Source of the DNA: Hybos culiciformis
Lineage: Eukaryota; Arthropoda; Insecta; Diptera; Hybotidae
DNA: 64,000 nucleotides
Reading direction: 5' to 3'
Assembly: GCA_964007475.1 (NCBI GenBank)
Contig: CAXFZM010000350.1
Span: 310,001 to 374,000 of the forward strand
A program made the position numbers and the translations under genes. Positions 1-13,345 of this stretch are shown here, one piece after another (positions within the stretch are counted from its first letter, which is position 1; each line of letters opens with the position of its first letter). Under the pieces are notes generated by a model. That model saw only the letters and a program-made list of their open reading frames with translations. It had not been told where the DNA came from and did no database searches.

Positions 1-186
1 TGTGCAATTTTTATGTAAATCGGTTTTCTAGATCCGGAGATATAAACGATAAGGTGAGCAAACCTCCTAACTTTTACACATAAAATGATGACTTTGGGCT
101 GGTTTTTTGTTCATTACTCCGGCTCCAGACCTCGGAGAACTTCCGTTTTTGGCTTAAATTAAAGCTCTAGAAATTACGCTTCTTTC

Positions 187-260
187 TTTTTATGAAAATC
201 GGTTTTCGGCGGACCTCCGTTTTTGGCTTAAATTAAAGGTCTAGAAATTACGCTTCTTTC
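187..260. repeat. 74-bp deletion monomer (copy 1)
   Basis: A short unit following a GAGATATAAACG/ATGATGAC-type monomer. A 7-bp loss removes TGTGCAA from the start, and a larger deletion joins CGGTTTTC directly to GGCGGACCTCCG with TTC shared at the join. The same unit and preceding monomer recur at 2493, 35863 and 61119. Confidence 0.95.
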
Positions 261-2492
261 TGTGCAATTTTTATGAAAATCGGTTTTCTAGATCCGGAGA
301 AATAAACGATAAGGTGAGCAAACCCCCTAATTTTAACCCATAAAATGTTGACTTTGGGCTGGTTTTTTGTTCATTACTCCGGCTCCAGACCTCGGAGAAC
401 CTCCGTTTTTGGCTTAAATTAAAGGTCTAGAAATTACGCTTCTTTCTGTGCAATTTTTATGTAAATCGGTTTTCTAGATCCGGAGAAATAAACGATAAGG
501 TGAGCAAACCTCCTAACTTTAACACATAAAATGTTGACTTTGGGCTGGTTTTTTGTTCATTACTCCGGCTCCAGACCTCGGAGAACCTCCGTTTTTGGCT
601 TAAATTAAAGGTCTAGAAATTACGCTTCTTTCTGTGCAATTTTTATGTAAATCGGTTTTCTAGATCCGGAGAAATAAACGATAAGGTGAGCAAACCCCCT
701 AACTTTAACACATAAAATGTTGACTTTGGGCTGGTTTTTTGTTCATTACTCGGGCTCCAGACCTCGGAGAACCTTCGTTTTTGGCTTAAATTAAAGGTCT
801 AGAAATTACGCTTCTTTCTGTGCAATTTTTATGAAAATCGGTTTTCTAGATCCGGAGAAATAAACGATAAGGTGAGCAAACCCCCTAACTTTAACACATA
901 AAATGTTGACTTTGGGCTGGTTTTTTGTTCATTTCTCCGGCTCCAGACCTCGGAGAACTTCCGTTTTTGGCTTAAATTAAAGGTCTAGAAATTACGCTTC
1001 TTTCTGTGCAATTTTTATGAAAATCGGTTTTCTAGATCCGGAGAAATAAACGATAAGGTGAGCAAACCCCCTAACTTTAACACATAAAATGTTGACTTTG
1101 GGCTGGTTTTTTGTTCATTACTCCGGCTCCAGACCTCGGACAACCTCCGTTTTTGGCTTAAATTAAAGGTCTAGGAATTACGCTTCTTTCTGTGCAATTT
1201 TTATGAAAATCGGTTCTCTAGATCCGGAGAAGTAAACGATAAGGTGAGCAAACCCCCTAGCTTTAACACATAAAATGTTGACTTTGGGCTGGTTTTTTGT
1301 TCATTACTCCGGCTCCAGACTTCGGCGGACCTCCGTTTTTGGCTTAAATTAAAGGTCTAGAAATTACGCTTCTTTCTGTGCAATTTTTATGTAAATCGGT
1401 TTTCTAGATCCGGAGAAATAAACGATAAGGTGAGCAAACCCCCTAACTTTAACACATAAAATGTTGACTTTGGGCGGGTTTTTTGTTCATTACTCCGGCT
1501 CCAGACTTCGGCGGACCTCCGTTTTTGGCTTAAATTAAAGGTCTAGAAATTACGCTTCTTTCTGTGCAATTTTTATGAAAATCGGTTTTCTAGATCCGGA
1601 GAAATAAACGATAAGGTGAGCAAACCCCCTAACTGTAACACATAAAATGTTGACTTTGGGCTGGTTTTTTGTTCATTACTCCGGCTCTAGACCTCGGAGA
1701 ACCTCCGTTTTTGGCTTAAATTAAAGGTCTAGAAATTACGCTTCTTTCTGTGCAATTTTTATGAAAATCGGTTTTCTAGATCCGGAGAAATAAACGATAA
1801 GGTGAGCAAACCCCCTAACTTTAACACATAAAATGTTGACTTTGGGCTGGTTTTTTGTTCATTACTCCGGCTCCAGACCTCGGAGAACCTCCGTTTTTGG
1901 CTTAAATTAAAGGTCTAGAAATTACGCTTCTTTCTGTGCAATATTTATGAAAATCGGTTTTCTAGATCCGGAGAAATAAACGATAAGGTGAGCAAACCCC
2001 CTAACTTTAACACATAAAATGTTGACTTTGGGCTGGTTTTTTGTTCATTACTCGGGCTCCAGACCTCGGAGAACCTCCGTTTTTGGCTTAAATTAAAGGT
2101 CTAGAAATTACGCTTCTTTCTGTGCAATTTTTATGAAAATCGGTTTTCTAGATCCGGAGAAATAAACGATAATGTGAGCAAACCCCCTAACTTTAACACA
2201 TAAAATGTTGACTTTGGGCTGGTTTTTTGTTCATTACTCCGGCTCCAGACCTCGGAGAACCTCCGTTTTTGGCTTAAATTAAAGGTCTAGAAATTACGCT
2301 TCTTTCTGTGCAATTTTTATGTAAATCAGTTTTCTAGATCCGGAGATATAAACGATAAGGTGAGCAAACCTCCTAACTTTAACACATAAAATGATGACTT
2401 TGGGCTGGTTTTTTGTTCATTACTCCGGCTCCAGACCTCGGAGAACTTCCGTTTTTGGCTTAAATTAAAGCTCTAGAAATTACGCTTCTTTC

Positions 2493-2566
2493 TTTTTATG
2501 AAAATCGGTTTTCGGCGGACCTCCGTTTTTGGCTTAAATTAAAGGTCTAGAAATTACGCTTCTTTC
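2493..2566. repeat. 74-bp deletion monomer (copy 2)
   Basis: Same deletion joins and same preceding monomer class as at 187-260. The two lie 2,306 bp apart, which equals eleven full monomers plus a 260-bp pair. Confidence 0.95.
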
Positions 2567-2674
2567 TGTGCAATTTTTATGAAAATCGGTTTTCTAGATC
2601 CGGAGAAATAAACGATAAGGTGAGCAAACACCCTAACTTTAACACATAAAATGTTGACTTTGGGCTGGTTTTTT

Positions 2675-3410
2675 GTTCAGACCTCGGAGAACCTCCGTTT
2701 TTGGCTTAAATTAAAGGTCTAGAAATTACGCTTCTTTCTGTGCAATTTTTATGAAAATCGGTTTTCTAGATCCGGAGAAATAAACGATAAGGTGAGCAAA
2801 CCCCCTAACTTTAACACATAAAATGTTGACTTTGGGCTGGTTTTTTGTTCATTACTCCGGCTCCAGACCTCGGACAACCTCCGTTTTTGGCTTAAATTAA
2901 AGGTCTAGAAATTACGCTTCTTTCTGTGCAATTTTTATGAAAATCGGTTTTCTAGATCCGGAGAAATAAACGATAAGGTGAGCAAACCCACTAACTTTAA
3001 CACATAAAATGTTGACTTTGGGCTGGTTTTTTGTTCATTACTCCGGCTCCAGACCTCGGAGAACCTCCGTTTTTGGCTTAAATTAAAGGTCTAGAAATTA
3101 CGCTTCTTTCTGTGTAATTTTTATGAAAATCGGTTTTCTAGATCCGGAGAAATAAACGATAAGGTGAGCAAACCCCCTAACTTTAACACATAAAATGTTG
3201 ACTTTGGGCTGGTTTTTTGTTCATTACTCCGGCTCCAGACCTCGGAGAACCTCCGTTTTTGGCTTAAATTAAAGCTCTAGAAATTACGCTTCTTTCTGTG
3301 CAATTTTTATGAAAATCGGTTTTCTAGATCCGGAGAAATAAACGATAAGGTGAGCAAACACCCTAACTTTAACACATAAAATGTTGACTTTGGGCTGGTT
3401 TTTTGTTCAG
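2675..3410. repeat. 14-bp-deletion monomers (TTGTTCAGACC class)
   Basis: In these 172-bp monomers GTTCATTACTCCGGCTCCAG is shortened to GTTCAG, a 14-bp loss with CA at the join. The junction occurs at 2675 and 3405, and again at 5807 and 16984, each time in a monomer that also has AAACACCC. Spacings (730 and 2402 bp) equal whole monomers minus the known small deletions. Confidence 0.93.
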
Positions 3411-3840
3411 ACCTCGGAGAACCTCCGTTTTTGGCTTAAATTAAAGGTCTAGAAATTACGCTTCTTTCTGTGCAATTTTTATGAAAATCGGTTTTCTAGA
3501 TCCGGAGAAATAAACGATAAGGTGAGCAAACCCCCTAATTTTAACACATAAAATGTTGACTTTGGGCTGGTTTTTTGTTCATTACTCCGGCTCCAGACCT
3601 CGGACAACCTCCGTTTTTGGCTTAAATTAAAGGTCTAGAAATTACGCTTCTTTCTGTGCAATTTTTATGTAAATCGGTTTTCTAGATCCGGAGAAATAAA
3701 CGATAAGGTGAGCAAACCCCCTAACTTTAACACATAAAATGTTGACTTTGGGCTGGTTTTTTGTTCATTACTCGGGCTCCAGACTTCGGAGAACCTTCGT
3801 TTTTGGCTTAAATTAAAGGTCTAGAAATTACGCTTCTTTC

Positions 3841-6440
3841 TGTGCAATTTTTACGAAAATAGGTTTTCTAGATCCGGAGAAATAAACGATAAGGTGAGCA
3901 AACCCCCTAACTTTAACACATAAAATGTTGACTTTGGCTGGTTTTTTGTTCATTACTCCGGCTCCAGACTTCGGCGGACCTCCGTTTTTGGCTTAAATTA
4001 AAGGTCTAGAAATTACGCTTCTTTCTGTGCAATTTTTATGAAAATCGGTTTTCTAGATCCGGAGAAATAAACGATAAGGTGAGCAAACCCCCTAACTTTA
4101 ACACATAAAATGTTGACTTTGGGCTGGTTTTTTGTTCATTACTCCGGCTCCAGACCTCGGACAACCTCCGTTTTTGGCTTAAATTAAAGGTCTAGAAATT
4201 ACGCTTCTTTCTGTGCAATTTTTATGTAAATCGGTTTTCTAGATCCGGAGAAATAAACGATAAGGTGAGCAAACCCCCTAACTTTAACACATAAAATGTT
4301 GACTTTGGGCTGGTTTTTTGTTCATTACTCGGGCTCCAGACTTCGGAGAACCTTCGTTTTTGGCTTAAATTAAAGGTCTAGAAATTACGCTTCTTTCTGT
4401 GCAATTTTTACGAAAATAGGTTTTCTAGATCCGGAGAAATAAACGATAAGGTGAGCAAACCCCCTAACTTTAACACATAAAATGTTGACTTTGGCTGGTT
4501 TTTTGTTCATTACTCCGGCTCCAGACTTCGGCGGACCTCCGTTTTTGGCTTAAATTAAAGTTCTAGAAATTACGCTTCTTTCTGTGCAATTTTTATGAAA
4601 ATCGGTTTTCTAGATCCGGAGAAATAAACGATAAGGTGAGCAAACCCCCTAACTGTAACACATAAAATGTTGACTTTGGGCTGGTTTTTTGTTCATTACT
4701 CCGGCTCTAGACCTCGGAGAACCTCCGTTTTTGGCTTAAATTAAAGGTCTAGAAATTACGCTTCTTTCTGTGCAATTTTTATGAAAATCGGTTTACTAGA
4801 TCCGGAGAAATAAACGATAAGGTGAGCAAACCCCCTAACTTTAACACATAAAATGTTGACTTTGGGCTGGTTTTTTGTTCATTACTCCGGCTCCAGACCT
4901 CGGAGAACCTCCTTTTTTGGCTTAAATTGAAGGTCTAGAAATTACGCTTCTTTCTGTGTAATTTTTATGTAAATCGGTTTTCTAGATCCGGAGAAATAAA
5001 CGATAAGGTGAGCAAACCCCCTAACTTTAACACATAAAATGTTGACTTTGGGCTGGTTTTTTGTTCATTACTCCGGCTCCAGACCTCGGAGAACCTCCGT
5101 TTTTGGCTTAAATTAAAGGTCTAGAAATTACGCTTCTTTCTGTGTAATTTTTATGTAAATCGGTTTTCTAGATCCGGAGAAATAAACGATAAGGTGAGCA
5201 AACCCCCTAACTTTAACACATAAAATGTTGACTTTGGGCTGGTTTTTTGTTCATTACTCCGGCTCCAGACTTCGGCGGACCTCCGTTTTTGGCTTAAATT
5301 AAAGGTCTAGAAATTACGCTTCTTTCTGTGCAATTTTTATGAAAATCGGTTTTCTAGATCCGGAGAAATAAACGATAAGGTGAGCAAACCCCCTAACTTT
5401 AACACATAAAATGTTGACTTTGGGCTGGTTTTTTGTTCATTACTCCGGCTCCAGACTTCGGCGGACCTCCGTTTTTGGCTTAAATTAAAGGTCTAGAAAT
5501 TACGCTTCTTTCTGTGCAATTTTTATGAAAATCGGTTTTCTAGATCCGGAGAAATAAACGATAAGGTGAGCAAACCCCCTAACTTTAACACATAAAATGT
5601 TGACTTTGGGCTGGTTTTTTGTTCATTACTCCGGCTCCAGACCTCGGAGAACCTCCGTTTTTGGCTTAAATTAAAGCTCTAGAAATTACGCTTCTTTCTG
5701 TGCAATTTTTATGAAAATCGGTTTTCTAGATCCGGAGAAATAAACGATAAGGTGAGCAAACACCCTAACTTTAACACATAAAATGTTGACTTTGGGCTGG
5801 TTTTTTGTTCAGACCTCGGAGAACCTCCGTTTTTGGCTTAAATTAAAGGTCTAGAAATTACGCTTCTTTCTGTGCAATTTTTATGAAAATCGGTTTTCTA
5901 GATCCGGAGAAATAAACGATAAGGTGAGCAAACCCCCTAACTTTAACACATAAAATGTTGACTTTGGGCTGGTTTTTTGTTCATTACTCCGGCTCCAGAC
6001 CTCGGACAACCTCCGTTTTTGGCTTAAATTAAAGGTCTAGAAATTACGCTTCTTTCTGTGCAATTTTTATGTAAATCGGTTTTCTAGATCCGGAGAAATA
6101 AACGATAAGGTGAGCAAACCCCCTAACTTTAACACATAAAATGTTGACTTTGGGCTGGTTTTTTGTTCATTACTCGGGCTCCAGACTTCGGAGAACCTTC
6201 GTTTTTGGCTTAAATTAAAGGTCTAGAAATTACGCTTCTTTCTGTGCAATTTTTACGAAAATAGGTTTTCTAGATCCGGAGAAATAAACGATAAGGTGAG
6301 CAAACCCCCTAACTTTAACACATAAAATGTTGACTTTGGCTGGTTTTTTGTTCATTACTCCGGCTCCAGACTTCGGCGGACCTCCGTTTTTGGCTTAAAT
6401 TAAAGGTCTAGAAATTACGCTTCTTTCTGTGCAATTTTTA
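3841..6440. repeat. Higher-order block marked by TTTTACGAAAATAGG monomers (185 bp)
   Basis: A monomer with TTACGAAAATAGG and a 1-bp deletion in ACTTTGGCTGG occurs at 3851, 4408, 6253 and again at 17430. Spacings of 557 and 1845 bp are three and ten monomers after correcting for the 1- and 14-bp deletions. The neighbouring monomers recur in the same order around each copy. Confidence 0.88.
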
Positions 6441-8910
6441 TGAAAATCGGTTTTCTAGATCCGGAGAAATAAACGATAAGGTGAGCAAACCCCCTAACTG
6501 TAACACATAAAATGTTGACTTTGGGCTGGTTTTTTGTTCATTACTCCGGCTCTAGACCTCGGAGAACCTCCGTTTTTGGCTTAAATTAAAGGTCTAGAAA
6601 TTACGCTTCTTTCTTTGCAATTTTTATGAAAATCGGTTTTCTAGATCCGGAGAAATAAACGATAAGGTGAGCAAACCCCCTAACTTTAACACATAAAATG
6701 TTGACTTTGGGCTGGTTTTTTGTTCATTACTCCGGCTCCAGACCTCGGAGAACCTCCTTTTTTGGCTTAAGTTGAAGGTCTAGAAATTACGCTTCTTTCT
6801 GTGTAATTTTTATGTAAATCGGTTTTCTAGATCCGGAGAAATAAACGATAAGGTGAGCAAACCCCCTAACTTTAACACATAAAATGTTGACTTTGGGCTG
6901 GTTTTTTGTTCATTACTCCGGCTCCAGACCTCGGAGAACCTCCGTTTTTGGCTTAAATTAAAGGTCTAGAAATTACGCTTCTTTCTGTGTAATTTTTATG
7001 TAAATCGGTTTTCTAGATCCGGAGAAATAAACGATAAGGTGAGCAAACCCCCTAACTTTAACACATAAAATGTTGACTTTGGGCTGGTTTTTTGTTCATT
7101 ACTCCGGCTCCAGACTTCGGCGGACCTCCGTTTTTGGCTTAAATTAAAGGTCTAGAAATTACGCTTCTTTCTGTGCAATTTTTATGAAAATCGGTTTTCT
7201 AGATCCGGAGAAATAAACGATAAGGTGAGCAAACCCCCTAACTTTAACACATAAAATGTTGACTTTGGGCTGGTTTTTTGTTCATTACTCCGGCTCCAGA
7301 CTTCGGAAAACCTCCGTTTTTGGCTTAAATTAAAGGTCTAGAAATTACGCTTCTTTCTGTGCAATTTTTATGTAAATCGGTTTTCTAGATCCGGAGAAAT
7401 AAACGATAAGGTGAGCAAACCCCCTAACTTTAACACATAAAATGTTGACTTTGGGCTGGTTTTTTGTTCATTACTCCGGCTCCAGACTTCGGCGGACCTC
7501 CGTTTTTGGCTTAAATTAAAGGTCTAGAAATTACGCTTCTTTCTGTGCAATTTTTATGAAAATCGGTTTTCTAGATCCGGAGAAATAAACGATAAGGTGA
7601 GCAAACCCCCTAACTTTAACACATAAAATGTTGACTTTGGGCTGGTTTTTTGTTCATTACTCCGGCTCCAGACTTCGGAAAACCTCCGTTTTTGGCTTAA
7701 ATTAAAGGTCTAGAAATTACGCTTCTTTCTGTGCAATTTTTATGAAAATCGGTTTTCTAGATCCGGAGAAATAAACGATAAGGTGAGCAAACCCCCTAAC
7801 TTTAACACATAAAATGTTGACTTTGGGCTGGTTTTTTGTTCATTTCTCCGGCTCCAGACCTCGGAGAACTTCCGTTTTTGGCTTAAATTAAAGGTCTAGA
7901 AATTACGCTTCTTTCTGTGCAATTTTTATGAAAATCGGTTTTCTAGATCCGGAGAAATAAACGATAAGGTGAGCAAACCCCCTAACTTTAACACATAAAA
8001 TGTTGACTTTGGGCTGGTTTTTTGTTCATTACTCCGGCTCCAGACCTCGGAGAACTTCCGTTTTTGGCTTAAATTAAAGGTCTAGAAATTACGCTTCTTT
8101 CTGTGCAATTTTTATGAAAATCGGTTTTCTAGATCCGGAGAAATAAACGATAAGGTGAGCAAACCCCCTAACTTTAACACATAAAATGTTGACTTTGGGC
8201 TGGTTTTTTGTTCATTACTCCGGCTCCAGACCTCGGACAACCTCCGTTTTTGGCTTAAATTAAAGGTCTAGGAATTACGCTTCTTTCTGTGCAATTTTTA
8301 TGAAAATCGGTTTTCTAGATCCGGAGAAATAAACGATAAGGTGAGCAAACCCCCTAACTTTAACACATAAAATGTTGACTTTGGGCTGGTTTTTTGTTCA
8401 TTACTCCGGCTCCAGACCTCGGAGAACCTCCTTTTTTGGCTTAAATTGAAGGTCTAGAGATTACGCTTCTTTCTGTGTAATTTTTATGTAAATCGGTTTT
8501 CTAGATCCGGAGAAATAAACGATAAGGTGAGCAAACCCCCTAACTTTAACACATAAAATGTTGACTTTGGGCTGGTTTTTTGTTCATTACTCCGGCTCCA
8601 GACCTCGGAGAACCTCCGTTTTTGGCTTAAATTAAAGGTCTAGAAATTACGCTTCTTTCTGTGTAATTTTTATGTAAATCGGTTTTCTAGATCCGGAGAA
8701 ATAAACGATAAGGTGAGCAAACCCCCTAACTTTAACACATAAAATGTTGACTTTGGGCTGGTTTTTTGTTCATTACTCCGGCTCCAGACTTCGGCGGACC
8801 TCCGTTTTTGGCTTAAATTAAAGGTCTAGAAATTACGCTTCTTTCTGTGCAATTTTTATGAAAATCGGTTTTCTAGATCCGGAGAAATAAACGATAAGGT
8901 GAGCAAACCC

Positions 8911-11900
8911 CCTTCTTCTGTGCTTCTTTCTGTGCAGTTTTTATGTAAATCGGTTTTCTAGATCCGGAGAAATAAACGATAAGGTGAGCAAACCCCCTAA
9001 CTTTAACACATAAAATGTTGACTTTGGGCTGGTTTTTTGTTCATTACTCCGACTCCAGACTTCGGCGGACCTCCGTTTTTGGCTTAAATTAAAGGTCTAG
9101 AAATTACGCTTCTTTCTGTGCAATTTTTATGAAAATCGGTTTTCTAGATCCGGAGAAATAAACGATAAGGTGAGCAAACCCCCTAACTTTAACACATAAA
9201 ATGTTGACTTTGGGCTGGTTTTTTGTTCATTACTCCGGCTCCAGACTTCGGAAAACCTCCGTTTTTGGCTTAAATTAAAGGTCTAGAAATTACGCTTCTT
9301 TCTGTGCAATTTTTATGAAAATCGGTTTTCTAGATCCGGAGAAATAAACGATAAGGTGAGCAAACCCCCTAACTTTAACACATAAAATGTTGACTTTGGG
9401 CTGGTTTTTTGTTCATTACTCCGGCTCCAGACCTCGGAGAACCTCCTTTTTTGGCTTAAATTGAAGGTCTAGAAATTACGCTTCTTTCTGTATAATTTTT
9501 ATGTAAATCGGTTTTCTAGATCCGGAGAAATAAACGATAAGGTGAGCAAACCCCCTAACTTTAACACATAAAATGTTGACTTTGGGCTGGTTTTACGCTT
9601 CTTTCTGTGTAATTTTTATGTAAATCGGTTTTCTAGATCCGGAGAAATAAACGATAAGGTGAGCAAACCCCCTAACTTTAACACATAAAATGTTGACTTT
9701 GGGCTGGTTTTTTGTTCATTACTCCGGCTCCAGACTTCGGCGGACCTCCGTTTTTGGCTTAAATTAAAGGTCTAGAAATTACGCTTCTTTCTGTGCAATT
9801 TTTATGAAAATCGGTTTTCTAGATCCGGAGAAATAAACGATAAGGTGAGCAAACCCCCTAACTTTAACACATAAAATGTTGACTTTGGGCTGGTTTTTTG
9901 TTCATTACTCCGGCTCCAGACTTCGGAAAACCTCCGTTTTTGGCTTAAATTAAAGGTCTAGAAATTACGCTTCTTTCTGTGCAATTTTTATGTAAATCGG
10001 TTTTCTAGATCCGGAGAAATAAACGATAAGGTGAGCAAACCCCCTAACTTTAACACATAAAATGTTGACTTTGGGCTGGTTTTTTGTTCATTACTCCGGC
10101 TCCAGACTTCGGCGGACCTCCGTTTTTGGCTTAAATTAAAGGTCTAGAAATTACGCTTCTTTCTGTGCAATTTTTATGAAAATCGGTTTTCTAGATCCGG
10201 AGAAATAAACGATAAGGTGAGCAAACCCCCTAACTTTAACACATAAAATGTTGACTTTGGGCTGGTTTTTTGTTCATTACTCCGGCTCCAGACTTCGGAA
10301 AACCTCCGTTTTTGGCTTAAATTAAAGGTCTAGAAATTACGCTTCTTTCTGTGCAATTTTTATGAAAATCGGTTTTCTAGATCCGGAGAAATAAACGATA
10401 AGGTGAGCAAACCCCCTAACTTTAACACATAAAATGTTGACTTTGGGCTGGTTTTTTGTTCATTTCTCCAGCTCCAGACCTCGGAGAACTTCCGTTTTTG
10501 GCTTAAATTAAAGGTCTAGAAATTACGCTTCTTTCTGTGCAATTTTTATGAAAATCCGTTTTCTAGATCCGGAGAAATAAACGATAAGGTGAGCAAACCC
10601 CCTTCTTCTGTGCTTCTTTCTGTGCAGTTTTTATGTAAATCGGTTTTCTAGATCCGGAGAAATAAACGATAAGGTGAGCAAACCCCCTAACTTTAACACA
10701 TAAAATGTTGACTTTGGGCTGGTTTTTTGTTCATTACTCCGACTCCAGACTTCGGCGGACCTCCGTTTTTGGCTTAAATTAAAGGTCTAGAAATTACGCT
10801 TCTTTCTGTGCAATTTTTATGAAAATCGGTTTTCTAGATCCGGAGAAATAAACGATAAGGTGAGCAAACCCCCTAACTTTAACACATAAAATGTTGACTT
10901 TGGGCTGGTTTTTTGTTCATTACTCCGGCTCCAGACTTCGGAAAACCTCCGTTTTTGGCTTAAATTAAAGGTCTAGAAATTACGCTTCTTTCTGTGCAAT
11001 TTTTATGAAAATCGGTTTTCTAGATCCGGAGAAATAAACGATAAGGTGAGCAAACCCCCTAACTTTAACACATAAAATGTTGACTTTGCGCTGGTTTTTT
11101 GTTCATTACTCCGGCTCCAGACCTCGGAGAACCTCCTTTTTTGGCTTAAATTGAAGGTCTAGAAATTACGCTTCTTTCTGTATAATTTTTATGTAAATCG
11201 GTTTTCTAGATCCGGAGAAATAAACGATAAGGTGAGCAAACCCCCTAACTTTAACACATAAAATGTTGACTTTGGGCTGGTTTTACGCTTCTTTCTGTGT
11301 AATTTTTATGTAAATCGGTTTTCTAGATCCGGAGAAATAAACGATAAGGTGAGCAAACCCCCTAACTTTAACACATAAAATGTTGACTTTGGGCTGGTTT
11401 TTTGTTCATTACTCCGGCTCCAGACTTCGGCGGACCTCCGTTTTTGGCTTAAATTAAAGGTCTAGAAATTACGCTTCTTTCTGTGCAATTTTTATGAAAA
11501 TCGGTTTTCTAGATCCGGAGAAATAAACGATAAGGTGAGCAAACCCCCTAACTTTAACACATAAAATGTTGACTTTGGGCTGGTTTTTTGTTCATTACTC
11601 CGGCTCCAGACTTCGGAAAACCTCCGTTTTTGGCTTAAATTAAAGGTCTAGAAATTACGCTTCTTTCTGTGCAATTTTTATGTAAATCGGTTTTCTAGAT
11701 CCGGAGAAATAAACGATAAGGTGAGCAAACCCCCTAACTTTAACACATAAAATGTTGACTTTGGGCTGGTTTTTTGTTCATTACTCCGGCTCCAGACTTC
11801 GGCGGACCTCCGTTTTTGGCTTAAATTAAAGGTCTAGAAATTACGCTTCTTTCTGTGCAATTTTTATGAAAATCGGTTTTCTAGATCCGGAGAAATAAAC

Positions 11901-12290
11901 GATAAGGTGAGCAAACCCCCTAACTTTAACACATAAAATGTTGACTTTGGGCTGGTTTTTTGTTCATTACTCCGGCTCCAGACTTCGGAAAACCTCCGTT
12001 TTTGGCTTAAATTAAAGGTCTAAAAATTACGCTTCTTTCTGTGCAATTTTTATGAAAATCGGTTTTCTAGATCCGGAGAAATAAACGATAAGGTGAGCAA
12101 ACCCCCTAACTTTAACACATAAAATGTTGACTTTGGGCTGGTTTTTTGTTCATTTCTCCAGCTCCAGACCTCGGAGAACTTCCGTTTTTGGCTTAAATTA
12201 AAGGTCTAGAAATTACGCTTCTTTCTGTGCAATTTTTATGAAAATCCGTTTTCTAGATCCGGAGAAATAAACGATAAGGTGAGCAAACCC
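8911..12290. repeat. Tandem pair of a 1,690-bp higher-order repeat
   Basis: Two adjacent copies (8911-10600 and 10601-12290), each of ten monomers including an 85-bp unit (CCTTCTTCTGTGCTTC junction) and a 117-bp unit (GGTTTTACGCTTC junction, at 9591 and 11281). 85 + 117 + 8 x 186 = 1,690. By eye the copies differ at only two positions: TTTGGGCTGG versus TTTGCGCTGG near 11087, and TCTAGAAATT versus TCTAAAAATT near 12021. This is a very recent duplication. Confidence 0.93.
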
Positions 12291-13345
12291 CCTAACTTTA
12301 ACACATAAAATGTTGACTTTGGGCTGGTTTTTTGTTCATTACTCCGGCTCCAGACCTCGGAGAACTTCCGTTTTTGGCTTAAATTAAAGGTCTAGAAATT
12401 ACGCTTCTTTCTGTGCAATTTTTATGAAAATCGGTTTTCTAGATCCGGAGAAATAAACGATAAGGTGAGCAAACCCCCTAACTTTAACACATAAAATGTT
12501 GACTTTGGGCTGGTTTTTTGTTCATTACTCCGGCTCCAGACCTCGGACAACCTCCGTTTTTGGCTTAAATTAAAGGTCTAGGAATTACGCTTCTTTCTGT
12601 GCAATTTTTATGAAAATCGGTTTTCTAGATCCGGAGAAATAAACGATAAGGTGAGCAAACCCCCTAACTTTAACACATAAAATGTTGACTTTGGGCTGGT
12701 TTTTTGTTCATTACTCCGGCTCCAGACCTCGGAGAACCTCCTTTTTTGGCTTAAATTGAAGGTCTAGAAATTACGCTTCTTTCTGTGTAATTTTTATGTA
12801 AATCGGTTTTCTAGATCCGGAGAAATAAACGATAAGGTGAGCAAACCCCCTAACTTTAACACATAAAATGTTGACTTTGGGCTGGTTTTTTGTTCATTAC
12901 TCCGGCTCCAGACCTCGGAGAACCTCCGTTTTTGGCTTAAATTAAAGGTCTAGAAATTACGCTTCTTTCTGTGTAATTTTTATGTAAATCGGTTTTCTAG
13001 ATCCGGAGAAATAAACGATAAGGTGAGCAAACCCCCTAACTTTAACACATAAAATGTTGACTTTGGGCTGGTTTTTTGTTCATTACTCCGGCTCCAGACT
13101 TCGGCGGACCTCCGTTTTTGGCTTAAATTAAAGGTCTAGAAATTACGCTTCTTTCTGTGCAATTTTTATGAAAATCGGTTTTCTAGATCCGGAGAAATAA
13201 ACGATAAGGTGAGCAAACCCCCTAACTTTAACACATAAAATGTTGACTTTGGGCTGGTTTTTTGTTCATTACTCCGGCTCCAGACTTCGGAAAACCTCCG
13301 TTTTTGGCTTAAATTAAAGGTCTAGAAATTACGCTTCTTTCTGTG

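Noticed and set aside
261..446. CENP-B box in the monomer
   Set aside because: I looked for the TTCG...A..CGGG core on both strands; the CGG-containing segments do not fit the pattern.
261..446. Hammerhead ribozyme, as found in some insect satellites
   Set aside because: The CTGATGA and GAAA core pair is not present with suitable spacing on either strand of the consensus.
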